Shown one piece after another: positions 8,627 to 20,300 of a DNA stretch of 64,000 nucleotides. The position numbers and the translations under genes are program-made. Position 1 is the first letter of the stretch; each line of letters begins with the position of its first letter. Below the pieces are notes generated by a model. That model ran no database searches. It saw nothing but the letters and a program-made list of their open reading frames with translations, and was not told the DNA's origin. The stretch comes from Paramacrobiotus metropolitanus (taxonomy: Eukaryota; Tardigrada; Eutardigrada; Parachela; Macrobiotidae): NCBI RefSeq assembly GCF_019649055.1, contig NW_026570300.1, forward strand, positions 310,001 through 374,000, in the 5' to 3' direction.

Positions 8627-11600
8627 TCAGTTATAATCACCAGTATACATACAAAATTTAATACGAACCTTGTCATTTGCACCAGTCGAAATATTTCGTG
8701 ACGTTGTATCAGCTGTATGTATACGTCTGATGTATAAGAAATGTTTTTCTCTGACACAGAGTAGTTTATTTTTCTTGGCATCTGCTGACAAGCATTCCTT
8801 GAACGATAGTGAGCTGCGTGGCCGCAGCGGTGCCTCGCTGGTATTCACACTGCTGACATACTTCATACACAGCGCGTCAATCTTCGCGAATTGACGGATG
8901 ATCTTTTCCAGTTTCTTGTACACCGTTTCCCGTTCATCGACACTGAGACGATGCCCCATCAGATAGAACAGCACGCTCAAGAAGTATGCGTAACTGCATT
9001 CCATCTTGCGCTTGCTGTTGCTGGACACTTGTGTGACATCTGAAGAAAAGGTCATTTAATCCTTACGGCACAATACTCTTCGTCGGTGGTTGACATACCG
9101 GGAGAAAACAAACCAACGGTTAGCAGGAGATAGCGCTCCGTGAGGTTCAAACCGATATCGTTCACCGCAGCGTAGAAGCAGTCGTTGAAGTGCATAAAGT
9201 CCGGATCCCAACCCAGCACCTCGATCCAGTACTTACAGTTCTGCACGCTGTCCTCCCCCGGCAAACAGTAATATCTGTCACCTTTGTAGAAGTATTTGCT
9301 AACATGGATCTACAAATGCACATCGTATTTTACTGTACTTCCATAGAATATTTTTGGTGATGACCTTGCTTATGCTGGCATACATAACCAACTAATCATA
9401 TAAATGTACGATAACAGGTACATCCTATCATGCTCATATACGCTTACAGATAGAGTACATCGACTCGTCAACAGGGTGACGAAATATATACATTTATCGC
9501 TAGAAAACTGGAAAATTCCAGGAAAAAAGCTTTGTCAGCTTTCCGTTTTTCTTATATATATTTGCGCAGAAAGACTGCCTCGATGAAACACATACTGTAT
9601 GCGTGCACGCACGCATATCTGTACCATGCTGCATACGAAAAACTTTTCCGTTTGTAGGATACGCTGGTCTTCGTTTGGAAAATCGCGAAACATAGGAATA
9701 CATGACGCAAAATGTCCTATACGCTGGGCTTGATCCACAACAGCGCGCTGACAAGCCTCGGCAGCGCGGGCCGGAGTTGTTTGCGGTTGATGCTTCAGCG
9801 AAAGAAAGAATCCGAAAGCAGTTGTTAAAATACTGTAGCTTCAGATTTTGCAAAGTTTCTTCCTTAACCGGATTACTGTATACCAGCATGTACAGATTTC
9901 TGCACAACACGTCGTATTAACAGACAATTTTATTAAAGAAGCTAGCCACGGTCTTAGGACTGTGCAGTGCCTGTAATTTGTAAATAAGGCAAAGGTCACT
10001 ATAAAAACCCAGTGTACATCTGATAACATTGTGAGAATTTCGATCGGTTTGAATCCATTTTGTTGTACCTTGCACGTAAAAGTACAGTAATTATTTCATC
10101 AGTTCCAGACATACACATTTACAGTGACCTACTGGTATTAATCCATCACACAGCGCTGCCTTCATAAAACTGTCGTACACCGCAATTTGGTCACCGTATG
10201 CAGCGTCGCGCGCTGCGCGCACATTGCCAGCAGCTTGCTGGAAATTGATGCTGTGCTCTCGGACCAAATCCCAGAAACGAACAACGATGGGCGATAAGAC
10301 GACCGAATGGGTCAGTAGATCGGGGCTCGCACGCGGCAATAAATCGGTGCATTGTGTATCCACATCTGAAAGCAAAGGTCGAATACATATGAACTCAGGA
10401 CTAGAGATGGCAAAACTAAAAAAAACTAAACTAAACTAAACTAAAACTCGGTTAAAAGTTGAAGTTGCTAAAATTGACTTGGTTAAAACTTTTAGTCGGC
10501 TAAACGTCGGCGACTAAATTTTTTAGTTGTTAACCTGAATTTAGTTAAAAATTTTAACCGGTTAACCAAAGTTAACCGAGACTAAAGATAAATTTTCTGT
10601 TAAAATGTTTTCCTTATTCTATACAGTGGGTGTCACTATCGCGGCGAAATGGTCCCACCTGTCGCCATAGTGTCATTAGTTCCGTATAACAAATAAAAAC
10701 AGAATCAAAATTTATTCGGCCTTCAGAGAACAATAAAATTTTATTTTGAAAATATAAGCTACAGTAGAAACAAATCCGTAATTGTATAATGTACATAATT
10801 ACTGGAAAAACTGTCAGTACTGCCAGTACATGCATATTACACACTTCATAGGGCCATTACACAGTACAGTACTTCAATGTAAAGCCATGCAGGTACTGTA
10901 ACTGCATTAGAAGATACAATACGCCATGCGCTACATTTACGATTAAATTGAAGTACTGCACGCATACTATGCAGTGCGCCGATCTGGTTGCGCAGTTTGT
11001 ACTTGAAAATTATGAAAAAACCACCGTCTCTTGCGGTCCGCCATTGCGCTGGGAATAAATTTCGGTTAACCGGTTAACCGCTGAGTTTTAGTAGCTAAAA
11101 TCTACTCGGTTAAAAAAATTTAGTTACTAAAAAGCTCTTGACTAATTTTTTTAGTCACCAAAGTTGGTTAAACTAATTTTTTTAGTTTTAGTCGAGTTAA
11201 CCGAAGTTAACCAACTAATTAGTCGACTAATTTTAGTTTTGCCATCTCTACTCAGGACCTGATATGCTACATTTTCTTCATTTACTAATTTATAGGTGCC
11301 ATGATTATAGGACATACAAATACGGTTTGAACAGGATGATTCGATTGAAACTGACTGATTGGGTTGAAATTGGTTTTAACGAGAAGATTACATTTTTTAA
11401 TTCTCAGCAAACAAATAGCAACGAAGCCAAGATAATTAAACCATTCTCGTAATAAACACCTATCATACTAACTGCAACTTCGCGCCAGATCGCGGATAGT
11501 TGCTGGGCCTGTTTTATGAATGTTGTGTGTGTTGAAGTGACCTCTTTCTCCGAGAATGACTGTGTTAGGCGCTGGTGTTACCGTATGTGATACTGTGCTG

Positions 11601-13542
11601 CTTTTTGCTCGAACATCTTTAGCATCTTTAGCAACATCTTTAGCATCTTTAGGAAATGCTGGAACATCTTTAGCACCTGCAAAACCACCTTAATATTGTT
11701 GCGGACCATTTAGGATACCCATAACCGTAAGGTGTGCAAAAATATAAGTAACACAGCGAGTTACAGATATATTTGTGCCGATTAGAATTCTACATGTGTA
11801 CATATCTATAGTTTGTAATTCCGTGTGGGGCACACAGAAACACAAAGTGGCTACTAAAGTAAACAAGGCGGATCCAGAGCTGTCTGTAGTACGATATTTC
11901 AGACAGCTCTGGATCCGATACTACCCTAGGTATTAGGTACTACCTGGTGTACGGCATCGTCTTACTTCGAGATTGCTGTCATCATAATTATTACCTCTGG
12001 CAGATGGCAAATTCTCGTTTTCTAGGTGCTCATCATGCGCCCGCGTTGTACCTGAAGATGACACTCATTAGTCTCAAACTAAGCAAGAGCAACAACTATG
12101 AAAGAAGAGTGTGCAAGAACCTCTTTATTTGTGCCCCTGTATGTACATACCGATAACGTTCGCTCGAGAAGAAGATGCCCGGGCTGATGTCGCAGTGGTA
12201 CCCTGTGTCCGGTGCTTTTTGCGCCGCAGATAGTTGCCGGCGTTTGGCGGGAAATTTTGTGGTTCAAACAGCATGGAAACCGCATGCGACCGCTTCCCGG
12301 AAGCCTGCAAACAAAGATTTGTATAAACATATTAAAAGGGTTATATGCGTTAGATTTGTCAGTCGATTGGTGTTTATTTTCACCCAGCTAAAATAGCCGG
12401 TACGAATAGTCTGTTCGCTCGTAATCGGATTGCTAAATAATTGCTTCTTATGCTCATAAAATTAATATGATAGAATGTGGTACACCACAAACCTGGTTTT
12501 CTGACCTAGCTCGGGGTTGGATTTACGAATGCCAAAATAGGATCTATCTCTGATATACATGATGCTGATAGTATGATGAACAAATTGTACTGCTCTGAAG
12601 CAAAAGGAGCGAAACTATATGGTACTAAGCTATGGAATGAAAAAAAAAGAACATACTCGTACAGTAGTGCAAAAAATTCATAAAAGCAGTGCGCTTTGTA
12701 CGAGGAGGGGGCAAATGAGCTCGATGCACCCGAGCAAGGGGTAACAGAGCTCGTTATCTGTGCCCGTGACTGTGCAACACGGCCAGCCACCAAGAGACGG
12801 CAGCCCGTGCTATCACGCAGAACACCTGAAGCAGTTATTGAGCCCGATAGTTTTTGTCTCCATAGACTTGTATGCTGAACTGAATCACTTCTGTTTTGCA
12901 TATCTGGGAACGAAACCAAGCAAACAACATTCCAAAAGAATCAGAAAAAATTCACGAGATTTTCGATACTAAACAAGTTATGATTCATGGTGCAGAACAC
13001 AAGTTATGGCCATTTATGTTTCTCGTAGACACAGCATAGAGTTTGTGCGTGGAACCCAACCGTTGATTCGAATTCTATGCTATGTCTACGAGAAACGCAA
13101 ATGGTTATAACTTATAACTTGTGTCTTGCACCATGAATCATAACTTGTTTAGTATCAAAAACCTCGTGAATTTTTTCTGATTCTTTTGGAATGTTATTTG
13201 CTTGGTTTCGTTCCCAAATGTGCAAAACAGAAGTGATTCAGTTTAGCATACAAGTCTATGGAGATACATCTGCTTCAGGTGTTCTGCGTGATAGCACGGG
13301 CTGCCGTCTCTTGGTGTTACAGTCACGGCACAGCTCTATTACCCTTGCTCGATCCCCCTCCTCGTATAGATCTTGTATTCGCTAATCAGGCTGCACCGGC
13401 TTACCGCTGCACATTGCGCGCATAGTTTACCGTCATGTAACGGTCCGTGCCGGAATGTGGATTTGCCGCAAGTATCACACGTACAAATGATTGCCGGTGT
13501 GCATTTATCCCAAGATTCCGGGGTATCCAAGCGCTTTTTCAT
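8627..13542 (-). CDS. NR-A: nuclear receptor with one zinc finger, 7 exons
   Basis: Ligand-regulated transcription factor family member. Exons in transcript order: 13542-13405, 12304-12151, 11676-11473, 10365-10133, 9792-9625, 9309-9099, 9039-8627. The total is 1521 bases (506 aa) with all phases agreeing. Exon 1 holds zinc finger 1 (Cys22, 25, 41, 44). Exon 2 is Ser/Arg-rich without cysteine, where NR-C has finger 2. Exon 3 is a hinge with an expanded A-K-D repeat. Exons 4-7 encode a ligand-binding-like domain: LSPIVVRFWDL, then GHFASCIPMFRDFPNEDQ matching the LBD signature region, then WIEVLGWDPDF and later helices. The tail is about 46 residues longer than in NR-B, and no canonical AF-2 helix is visible. 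Introns 1 and 3 contain inserted transposons. Intact frames across seven exons argue for function. Confidence 0.8.
10402..11250. mobile_element. Non-autonomous hAT-like element (849 bp) in NR-A intron 3
   Basis: The ends are inverted: TAGAGATGGCAAAACTAAAA on the left and its complement on the right. An 8-base direct repeat CTCAGGAC flanks the element (10394-10401 and 11251-11258). The equivalent NR-B intron near 19530 has uninterrupted sequence. Eight-base target duplications are typical of hAT elements. The interior has many TTAACCGG-type subterminal repeats and no transposase ORF. Confidence 0.8.
11608..11680 (-). repeat. In-frame 9-base repeat in NR-A hinge
   Basis: On the plus strand, units of ATCTTTAGC and variants repeat imperfectly. 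On the coding strand they give alternating AKD and KDV units inside the third NR-A exon. The matching NR-B exon (20447-20286) is 42 bases shorter and lacks the expansion, with the frame kept. Confidence 0.75.
11869..11917. repeat. Perfect 18-bp inverted repeat with 13-nt loop (NR-A intron 2)
   Basis: The arms are 11869-11886 and 11900-11917 (CGGATCCAGAGCTGTCTG and its exact complement). An imperfect version lies at the same place in NR-B, near 20640-20690. It could fold into an RNA hairpin in the intron. Confidence 0.75.
12701..13364. mobile_element. Foldback element (664 bp) with TA target duplication, NR-A intron 1
   Basis: Two arms of about 325-330 bp are inverted copies of each other, starting CGAGGAGGGG and ending CCCCTCCTCG, separated by a short centre near 13040. 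TA dinucleotides flank both ends (12699-12700 and 13365-13366). The NR-B intron at about 21500-21520 lacks the insert. The TA duplication suggests mobilisation by a Tc1/mariner-type transposase. It has no coding capacity. Confidence 0.85.
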
Positions 13543-13730
13543 GACTGGGAAAGTGTACAACGTTATGTTACAGAGCGCTTTTCAGCCAAGTGCGTCCACT
13601 TTTTGAAAAATCGTAGTGATAGTACATTTGTACTCGAAAGCGTGTAAAATGGTTTGGTAAGTGCTGTCAACGAAGTTGAGTGCTTAACTGCCACGCAGAG
13701 TACAGGAATAAGAAGCATTTCTCCGTATAT

Positions 13731-14251
13731 GTATGCAGGAAATGGCAACTGGCAAATTCCACGCAAAACCGTCTGGATGCCGGCAGCTGAGAGAGAAGCC
13801 AAATAGCTGCCAAATCCACCGTAAACATCGTCCTTGCAACGGCTTTCATTAGCGGATAATAAGTGAATCAAAAGCGACTGGGAAAATAGAAGGCCATGAC
13901 GTGCATAATCCGTATAACAGCTAACAGCTCGCTACGGTTTAATCAGCCACCAAGGTATTTCCACGCCGTTTTAAAGGAAGTTTCGGGTTCCTCTAGCACA
14001 CAACACGACTCTCACGATGACCGGCAGTTTCCGAAATTAAATAGTTATTGATCCGTGGTTTGTCGTGTTAGTAACTTGACAGTAACAATTACCCATGACG
14101 ATGATAATTGGCTCAGTATTTGCACTGTATACTTATATATGCCGGTGTTGTCGCCTGTAAAGGTTCACCGATTTTTAGAACACGACAACAATCACAGACG
14201 AAGACATAAAGGTTATAAGACGATGCGAACACTCGCTTAAGCATGCGGAAA
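13731..14251. repeat. Upstream block of NR-A, near-identical to 21862-22384
   Basis: About 520 bases upstream of NR-A match the block upstream of NR-B at roughly 98% by eye, with one single-base indel early in the block (13810s versus 21950s). The segment between it and exon 1 (13543-13730) is clearly less similar. It may hold the promoter. A possible old reading frame (GFGSYLASLSAAGI) is broken in the NR-A copy. Confidence 0.75.
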
Positions 14252-14904
14252 CCGCTCTTCGGCTCTTTTGCACATACCGCACAAGAACAGATATCTGCTG
14301 CATCATATTCCTTCCGTAATTTTTTACGCGTCACAATTGTGCCTATTTTTAGGAATGGCCATACATGCAACCTATACGTCAGGATTGTCTCTGAACGCTT
14401 ATAAACCAAAAGCCGACTGTCAGACGTGAACATAAAGATGAACAATGCTGACAGCATTAAGAACAGCTCATTATGGTGATGGTGATACCTCTTTAGCAGA
14501 ACCGGGGCTGCCGCAACCGGCAAATCGATTCCACTGTCAGGCGGAAGTCAACCAGGCTCGCTGTGTACATATACGGTGATTACATGATGTACATCGATAG
14601 TTTTTCTACCCGGAAGATTGTCCTCCGCGGCCGACTAATGCCAGACCGTGTGAAGAGCATCCATTATGGCATCCGGCTTATCGCGGCCATTTGCCACGGG
14701 CTATAGATTCAGCGGTATTATGTCAATCCAGGTGGGACCGTTCTTCGGCTAATGCGGCGCTCCATTGAACACGTTACAGCCGCAGCAGGTAGAGTAGCGG
14801 CGTTGAGATTTATCCTTCGTGTTAACTGTATTTACCGGTTTGAATTACGCTTGTGCTGCACAGCTGATATTATTCATTATGCAACTTTAGGTAACAGCGA
14901 AGTC
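14252..14904. other. Intergenic, absent from the NR-B unit
   Basis: Part of a segment of about 1.96 kb (14252-16220) that has no counterpart between the matching blocks of the NR-B unit, where 22384 runs almost directly into 22394. A minus-strand frame reads DICSCAVCAKEPKSGF near 14270-14330, faintly like the start of the first zinc finger, but without the second cysteine pair at the right spacing. No supported gene. Confidence 0.35.
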
Positions 14905-15115
14905 ATGTCATTGCAGAAATACGGCAGTGTGCAGAAATTCGGCAGTCTGCAGAAATTCGGCAGTCTGCATACATTCGGAAGTGTGCAGACGGATATGAGC
15001 CGGACAGGGCTGCGGTATATTCCAAAAGGACACGATCGGTTGCTGGTGATGTCGATTTCGGAAGTCCTCCTGGGCGCCCTGGTGTTCTCCTTTAACCTGT
15101 ATAATATTTTTTTCG
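14905..15115 (+). CDS. Orphan first exon with 18-nt repeats and a membrane segment
   Basis: An open stretch from ATG 14905 to a GTAAGA donor at 15116 encodes 70 residues. It starts with four near-identical six-residue units of the QKFGSL type, encoded by 18-base tandem repeats at 14914-14985. RYIPKGHDRLLVMSISEVLLG and a hydrophobic stretch follow. It looks like the cytosolic N-terminus and first membrane helix of a small multi-pass protein. The hydrophobic frame near 15365-15452 (IIFVGLLIPVLVQ) is a candidate next exon, but the phase does not fit the obvious acceptor. I cannot complete the gene; it may be truncated. Confidence 0.35.
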
Positions 15116-16220
15116 GTAAGAAAATAACAATTTTCTTTTGCACTTATCAGAGATAAATATCTAACAATACTGTGTTGTTCGAACTTGGTGCAAAGGCAGG
15201 TATAACGAGGGCACCCAACCTATTTTGATTAAAGTCAGTTGCCCTTTGGTGTTAGTCGTGAGACAAAATACGGTGCAGCTGCTGCGGCACTGCTTACATA
15301 ACTGCACAGTCCACTCATTTTTATTGAACCTATTCTTTTTTTTATCATTTTTACAAATTTGTAGTATAATATTTGTGGGACTCCTGATCCCCGTCCTTGT
15401 ACAGCACATGCCAGATTTATATAGGCAACAATTTTTTAACGAGTTACCGTAATTTGTGGTAGTTACGTAGGTATTCTGATGCGACATTGCCCAAGTCTGA
15501 TACATTGCAAATACACAATAAATGTGAATGGTAAGGCACTGGTAGCAGTCCTCACCAGCTAGGCCGAAGAGCTGGAAAACAGCTTTGGCAGTGTGCGGAT
15601 TCCCCGTGCGTTTGTCATACGAGCCATGCCTACTTTGCTAATGTTGTTTTCCCGTACACCAGCTTTCCGATCTAGGGTACTTTGAACAGGAACCTAAATA
15701 ATATCGGCCCAGCAATATCAGCCCAGCAGTTCAGTTACCGCCAGTTAAAATACAGTAAAACGGTAACTAATTTGTTTGGTTCGTCTCGAACGAATGACGA
15801 TTCGTTATTGTCATAAACCGTAAAATGGCCCGCGTAAGATATTCGCGTAAGTATCTGCGGGACCGGCCAATGCGCTTCAGTGGACGCCGTGTTTCTGCAC
15901 ATGTATTTTATTGATTTATGTTGCACCCAGAACCTCATGGTGGTACAATAATATTCCGTATTTTACAGGTACATCCGCTCTGATTTTACGTAGAAGTATA
16001 AGCACTTTTCAGTACGTAGAAGTACTGTTCCAGTTATTTTATTGACTGTATTCTGTACGGATATTACTCGCACATGGCACCGGTAAGGTCTAAAGTTATA
16101 TGGAATACTATCGAAAATTGTTAGTTTCGATCTGCTTTACTGTATACGCGCAACACGGGCTGGAAAAATATTGTTTAAGACGTTCACCAGTAACTTTTCC
16201 AGGCACCCTCTATCGACACT
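15116..16220. other. Non-coding, no complete gene
   Basis: This contains the possible hydrophobic second exon at 15365-15452 and otherwise nothing I can support. It is the distal part of the segment missing from the NR-B unit. Confidence 0.35.
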
Positions 16221-16502
16221 AGAAAGCAGACAGACTGGACTGGATAAGGAAAGACAGCTGGACTTACTACCAATCTCCCGTCATAAAATCTAACGTAAAA
16301 ATTTAACTGATAGGAAAAAATCAGTTCCTTCAGATCTGGCGACTTCGGGAAACCGGAAATTTTGTTGGCGTTTAGATGGCTGAAAACCTTTGACCAGAAT
16401 TAGCGATGCAGCAGTTGCAAGTTGTATGTTAGTAACATGATCATCTGGACGACTGGCTTGAAAACCGTTTGCGCTCGTAAACGTCCGCTTGTTGAGATAT
16501 GG
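16221..16502. repeat. Copy of the repeat also at 22394-22681
   Basis: AGAAAGCAGACAGACTGG at the left end and TTGTTGAGATATGG at the right end occur in both copies. They mark the outer part of the duplicated NR-A/NR-B unit. A stretch within it (GAAAACCGTTTG followed by GCTC) recurs near 37510. Confidence 0.7.
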
Positions 16503-17373
16503 CACCGTATTACATAATTTAAGAAACACATCGGAAACAAAAAATAATTTAAATGCCGGTGTAGCTACTGTAACGTAGCCCGATACGGTACAAAGTTGAG
16601 CCAAGACCTTTATTACTTTTAGCAAAAGCATTTGTACCCTGCCAAAGGAGTGCAACAACTTTAAAACTGATCACCCTCGCTGTGTAGGTTGGCTACTTGA
16701 AAAACTAAGTTTCGAAAACGAGAGCCTCGACTGTTCCGTAGTCTTTCTACTTTTGTAAGAAAGACTGTGTTATCAAATCCTGATTTTCCTCTATAACAAT
16801 GCTTTAGAGGTAAAATTTATAAATTCAGGGCTTTCGAGTGATGCATAGGCCTTAAAATGTTATGCATTGTAGCATTCTAGGTGATTTATCAAAAATTACT
16901 TACCTTATTCTACTGGCAGTGGTGGGGTCACTGGGGAGGTCGTTTCGCAGTGGTGGGTTCTCCACATTTCTCATAGACTTTGCATGTTAGGTTTTTTAAA
17001 CTTTTCTTTCCAACGTTACTTTTGTTTCGAAAACAGGCTTTTGATGACAAATATGAAAGGTTCGGGCCTATCGAATGGTATTAGCCATCAAAGTTTGGTT
17101 CAATGTAGAGTTCTGGTGAACTGTATCGAAATGGAATTTCTGAAAGTCTTATTCTTTTAATATATATAGAGATAATACTGATAGACAATTTCTGCGTAAT
17201 ACTTGTGGTAGCCGCGATGAGCGCATTATATGTAAATGATAAATCTTCAGGTTTACATGTACGTCGTTGAGAGTACAGGTTGATTTAAAACAGTCTGTTT
17301 TGGCTCAACACCGCGAAGAATACCGTCAGCTATACGTCAAGCGTGTAGTTTTTCGTTTGTACTAAACTTTTAT
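16503..17373. other. Intergenic between the NR-A unit and NR-B, no gene seen
   Basis: Mixed-composition sequence with no sustained ORF, clear repeat or RNA gene. It includes the 3' flank of NR-B. Confidence 0.4.
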
Positions 17374-20300
17374 CTATGAATCTTGGAAATTTCTGGGTAA
17401 GCAATCCTTGAACGATTGCGAGATCCGTGGCCGTAGCGGTAACGCGCTCGCATTCACATTGCTGACGTACTTCATAGACAGCTTGTCAATAACTGGGAAC
17501 AGGCGGATGACCTTTTCCAGTTTCTTGAACACCGTGTCCCTTTCATCGGCGCTGATACGATGACCAAGCAGATAGTACAGCACGCTCAAGAAGTACGCGT
17601 AACAGCACTCCATGGAGCGCTTGGTACTGCTGGACACCTGTGTGACGTCTACAGATAAGGTCATTATAATAGCCGGCTAACATAGCACAGTTTTCCAATT
17701 CGCCATATTCTTTTTCGGCATTTTGACGTACCGGAAGCGAACAATGCGGCAGCTAGCAGGAGATATCGTTCGATGTGGTTCAGACCGATATCATTCACCG
17801 CAGCATAGTAGAAGTCGTTGAAGTGCACAAAATCGGGATCGAAACCCAGCACGTCAATCCAGTACTTACAGCAGTGTACGTTGTCCTCTCCGAGCATACA
17901 GTAGTATCTGTCACCTTTGTAGAAGTATCTGCTAATATGGATCTACAATTACAAATCATATTTAACGTAATCTTCTTGGTGATTATCCTGCGTATCCATA
18001 ACCAGTTAATCGTATTCGTGCGGGTATAAAGTTTAATAATAACAGGTATATTTTACAATTTTCATCCGTATTCAAACACAGAGGCATGTGACAACATGGC
18101 ACTATGGCAAACAAGATTAACGGGATCGAAAACCAGATGACCAAAATAATTAATAATGGCTAGCAAAAAGAGAAATGAAGCATGGATGCAGAATGACCAC
18201 CCTAAAGCGACAAATTATGAGTAATAAGAGCGCCGCTACCTTGTGCGCACAAACCATATTGCATACGACGAACTTTTCCACTATTATAATACGCTGGTCT
18301 TCCTCCGGGAAATCGCAGAATACAGGAATACATGATGCAAAATGCCCCAAGCGCTCTACTTGATCCGCAATTGTACGCTGAAAGGCCCCGATAGCGCGGC
18401 TCGGTGTTGTCTGCGGTTGATACTACAGCCGAAGGGAAAATCGAAACTTATTAGTAAACAAAGAAAGCGCTAAAGCTTCTTCTTTAGCCCAACAGCAAAC
18501 ATACATCTATACATTTATACAAAACATTACTTAAATACACATATGTGTGTTATAGAAACATGTGTATCTTTATCTCTATCTATACATCTTATTGTTAATA
18601 TATTTGCAGTTCAAGAAGTAGGTAATTCAGTATCCATGCGTTCAGCTTAGAAATCTGTTCGAAAAATCACGTACAGGGTAGAATAGTAAAGACGCTTTTG
18701 AAAAAAATTATTGTAGTTCTCAAAAGTTTTGAAGAATCCAAAGAAAGTGCTTGGACGGAACTAACATTTGACAACCCCTCGCTTTTTTCTTGAACCTATG
18801 CCCACTGGCTATTTCGCAGTAACGTTCTTAGCGACATTTAGCGACATTTAGCGATTTAGCGACGTTCTTAGCGAAACATATGCTTCGGTAATTACAGAAA
18901 CGCGTCAATAATAGCAATAAATCTACTCTTGTTTGCATTACATTTCTTAGCACAAACGTATATATAGAAGTACGATATATGTCCACGATCCTAATTTCCA
19001 ACCACATTCCCATACCTAAAACGCAACTAGTCGTGCGCTAGAGCGACCGCTAATTGAAAATATACGTGTACAAACATGTTGCAAATTAAGTGCTGAAAAC
19101 AGCATTACAGTGATTCACTGTAATTAAGACAATTTGGTTATGAAAACAATCCATATCAGATCAATCCTAGTAGTAATATGCGAAGCAGTGCTTTCGATTG
19201 GTTTGAATCTACAGAAATTTTGAATGGTATGGTTCAGTTTTCGTTTTTTCTACCCACTTAATAACGCGCGTACCGGTATTAATCCATCGCCTAGCGCTGC
19301 CTGCATAAAACTGTCGCTCGCCGCAATCTGTTCACCGTATGCCGCGGCGCAAGCTGCTCTCACATTGCCGGCAGCCTGCTGGAAACTGATGCTGTGCTCT
19401 CGGGCCAAATCCCAGAAACGGACAACGATGGGCGATAAGACGACCGAATGGGTCAGCAGATCGGGGCTCGCACGCGGCAACAAATCGGTGCATTGTATAC
19501 CCACATCTGAAAAGCAAAGGTCAAATATACATCTGAACTGAGAATCTGATATGCCATTTTTTCTTCATTTAATAATAATTTATAGGTGCCATGACTAGGT
19601 ATAAGGCATAAAAATACGGTTTGAACGGGAAGATTACAAATTTTAATCCACAGTAAACAAAAAGCAACAAAGCCAGGATAATAATGCACTTCGTAATACA
19701 TCGAAACACAGGCGCGTACACCTATTGTAACAAAAGCCTATCTGGCTGCTGTTCAAGTTTTTTTTTTAATGTGTTGTTGTTTCAATTATGCTAAGCCAGT
19801 TTAAACATCCAAACACACACAAGCGTCACACAGCATCAAAAGACAGCGGAAACATGCGGCTGTTCAAGTAGGTTGGCGATCAGCATTTACCACGATTATG
19901 CGGCTGTTGGGATGAAAGGTGGCACGGTCGGCAACGACGCCGGCCGAGGATGCCCTTACTGATGCAAAAAATTACACAGGTAGCTACGACTGGGATGACA
20001 CTGGTTCATCCCAAGCAACAACGTAATTCAAGGTTTGTTTAATGACAAGGGCAATGCAAGAAACGGAGCAAGGTTTAGGGCAAGAGATTAGGACACGGTT
20101 GATCAAGCTGATGCGAGCTGTAACAAGCTGAGTACAAGACTGAATTCTAGAAATTCATGAGGGAAAGTTTGGGAAATCAGGCGGTAAACTCGACAAAATC
20201 CATAACGCGATGGAATGGTGAATCATAACTGGGTGGTCTTATCGTTCGCACAAAATTAATACTATCGCTATACTATCATACTAACCGCAACTTCGCGCCA

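Noticed and set aside
7942-8781. Long minus-strand open frame of about 279 codons
   Set aside because: It overlaps the 127-aa plus-strand ORF and the last exon of NR-A in another frame, and shows no domain; it is a shadow frame.
14113-14523. Minus-strand ORF with a CSCAVCAKEP stretch resembling a zinc-finger start
   Set aside because: The second cysteine pair is not at receptor spacing, the NR-B unit lacks it, and much of it overlaps the non-coding upstream block.
16290-16658. Minus-strand ORF of 122 codons
   Set aside because: Its counterpart in the repeat at 22394-22681 has stops and frameshifts, so the frame is not conserved.
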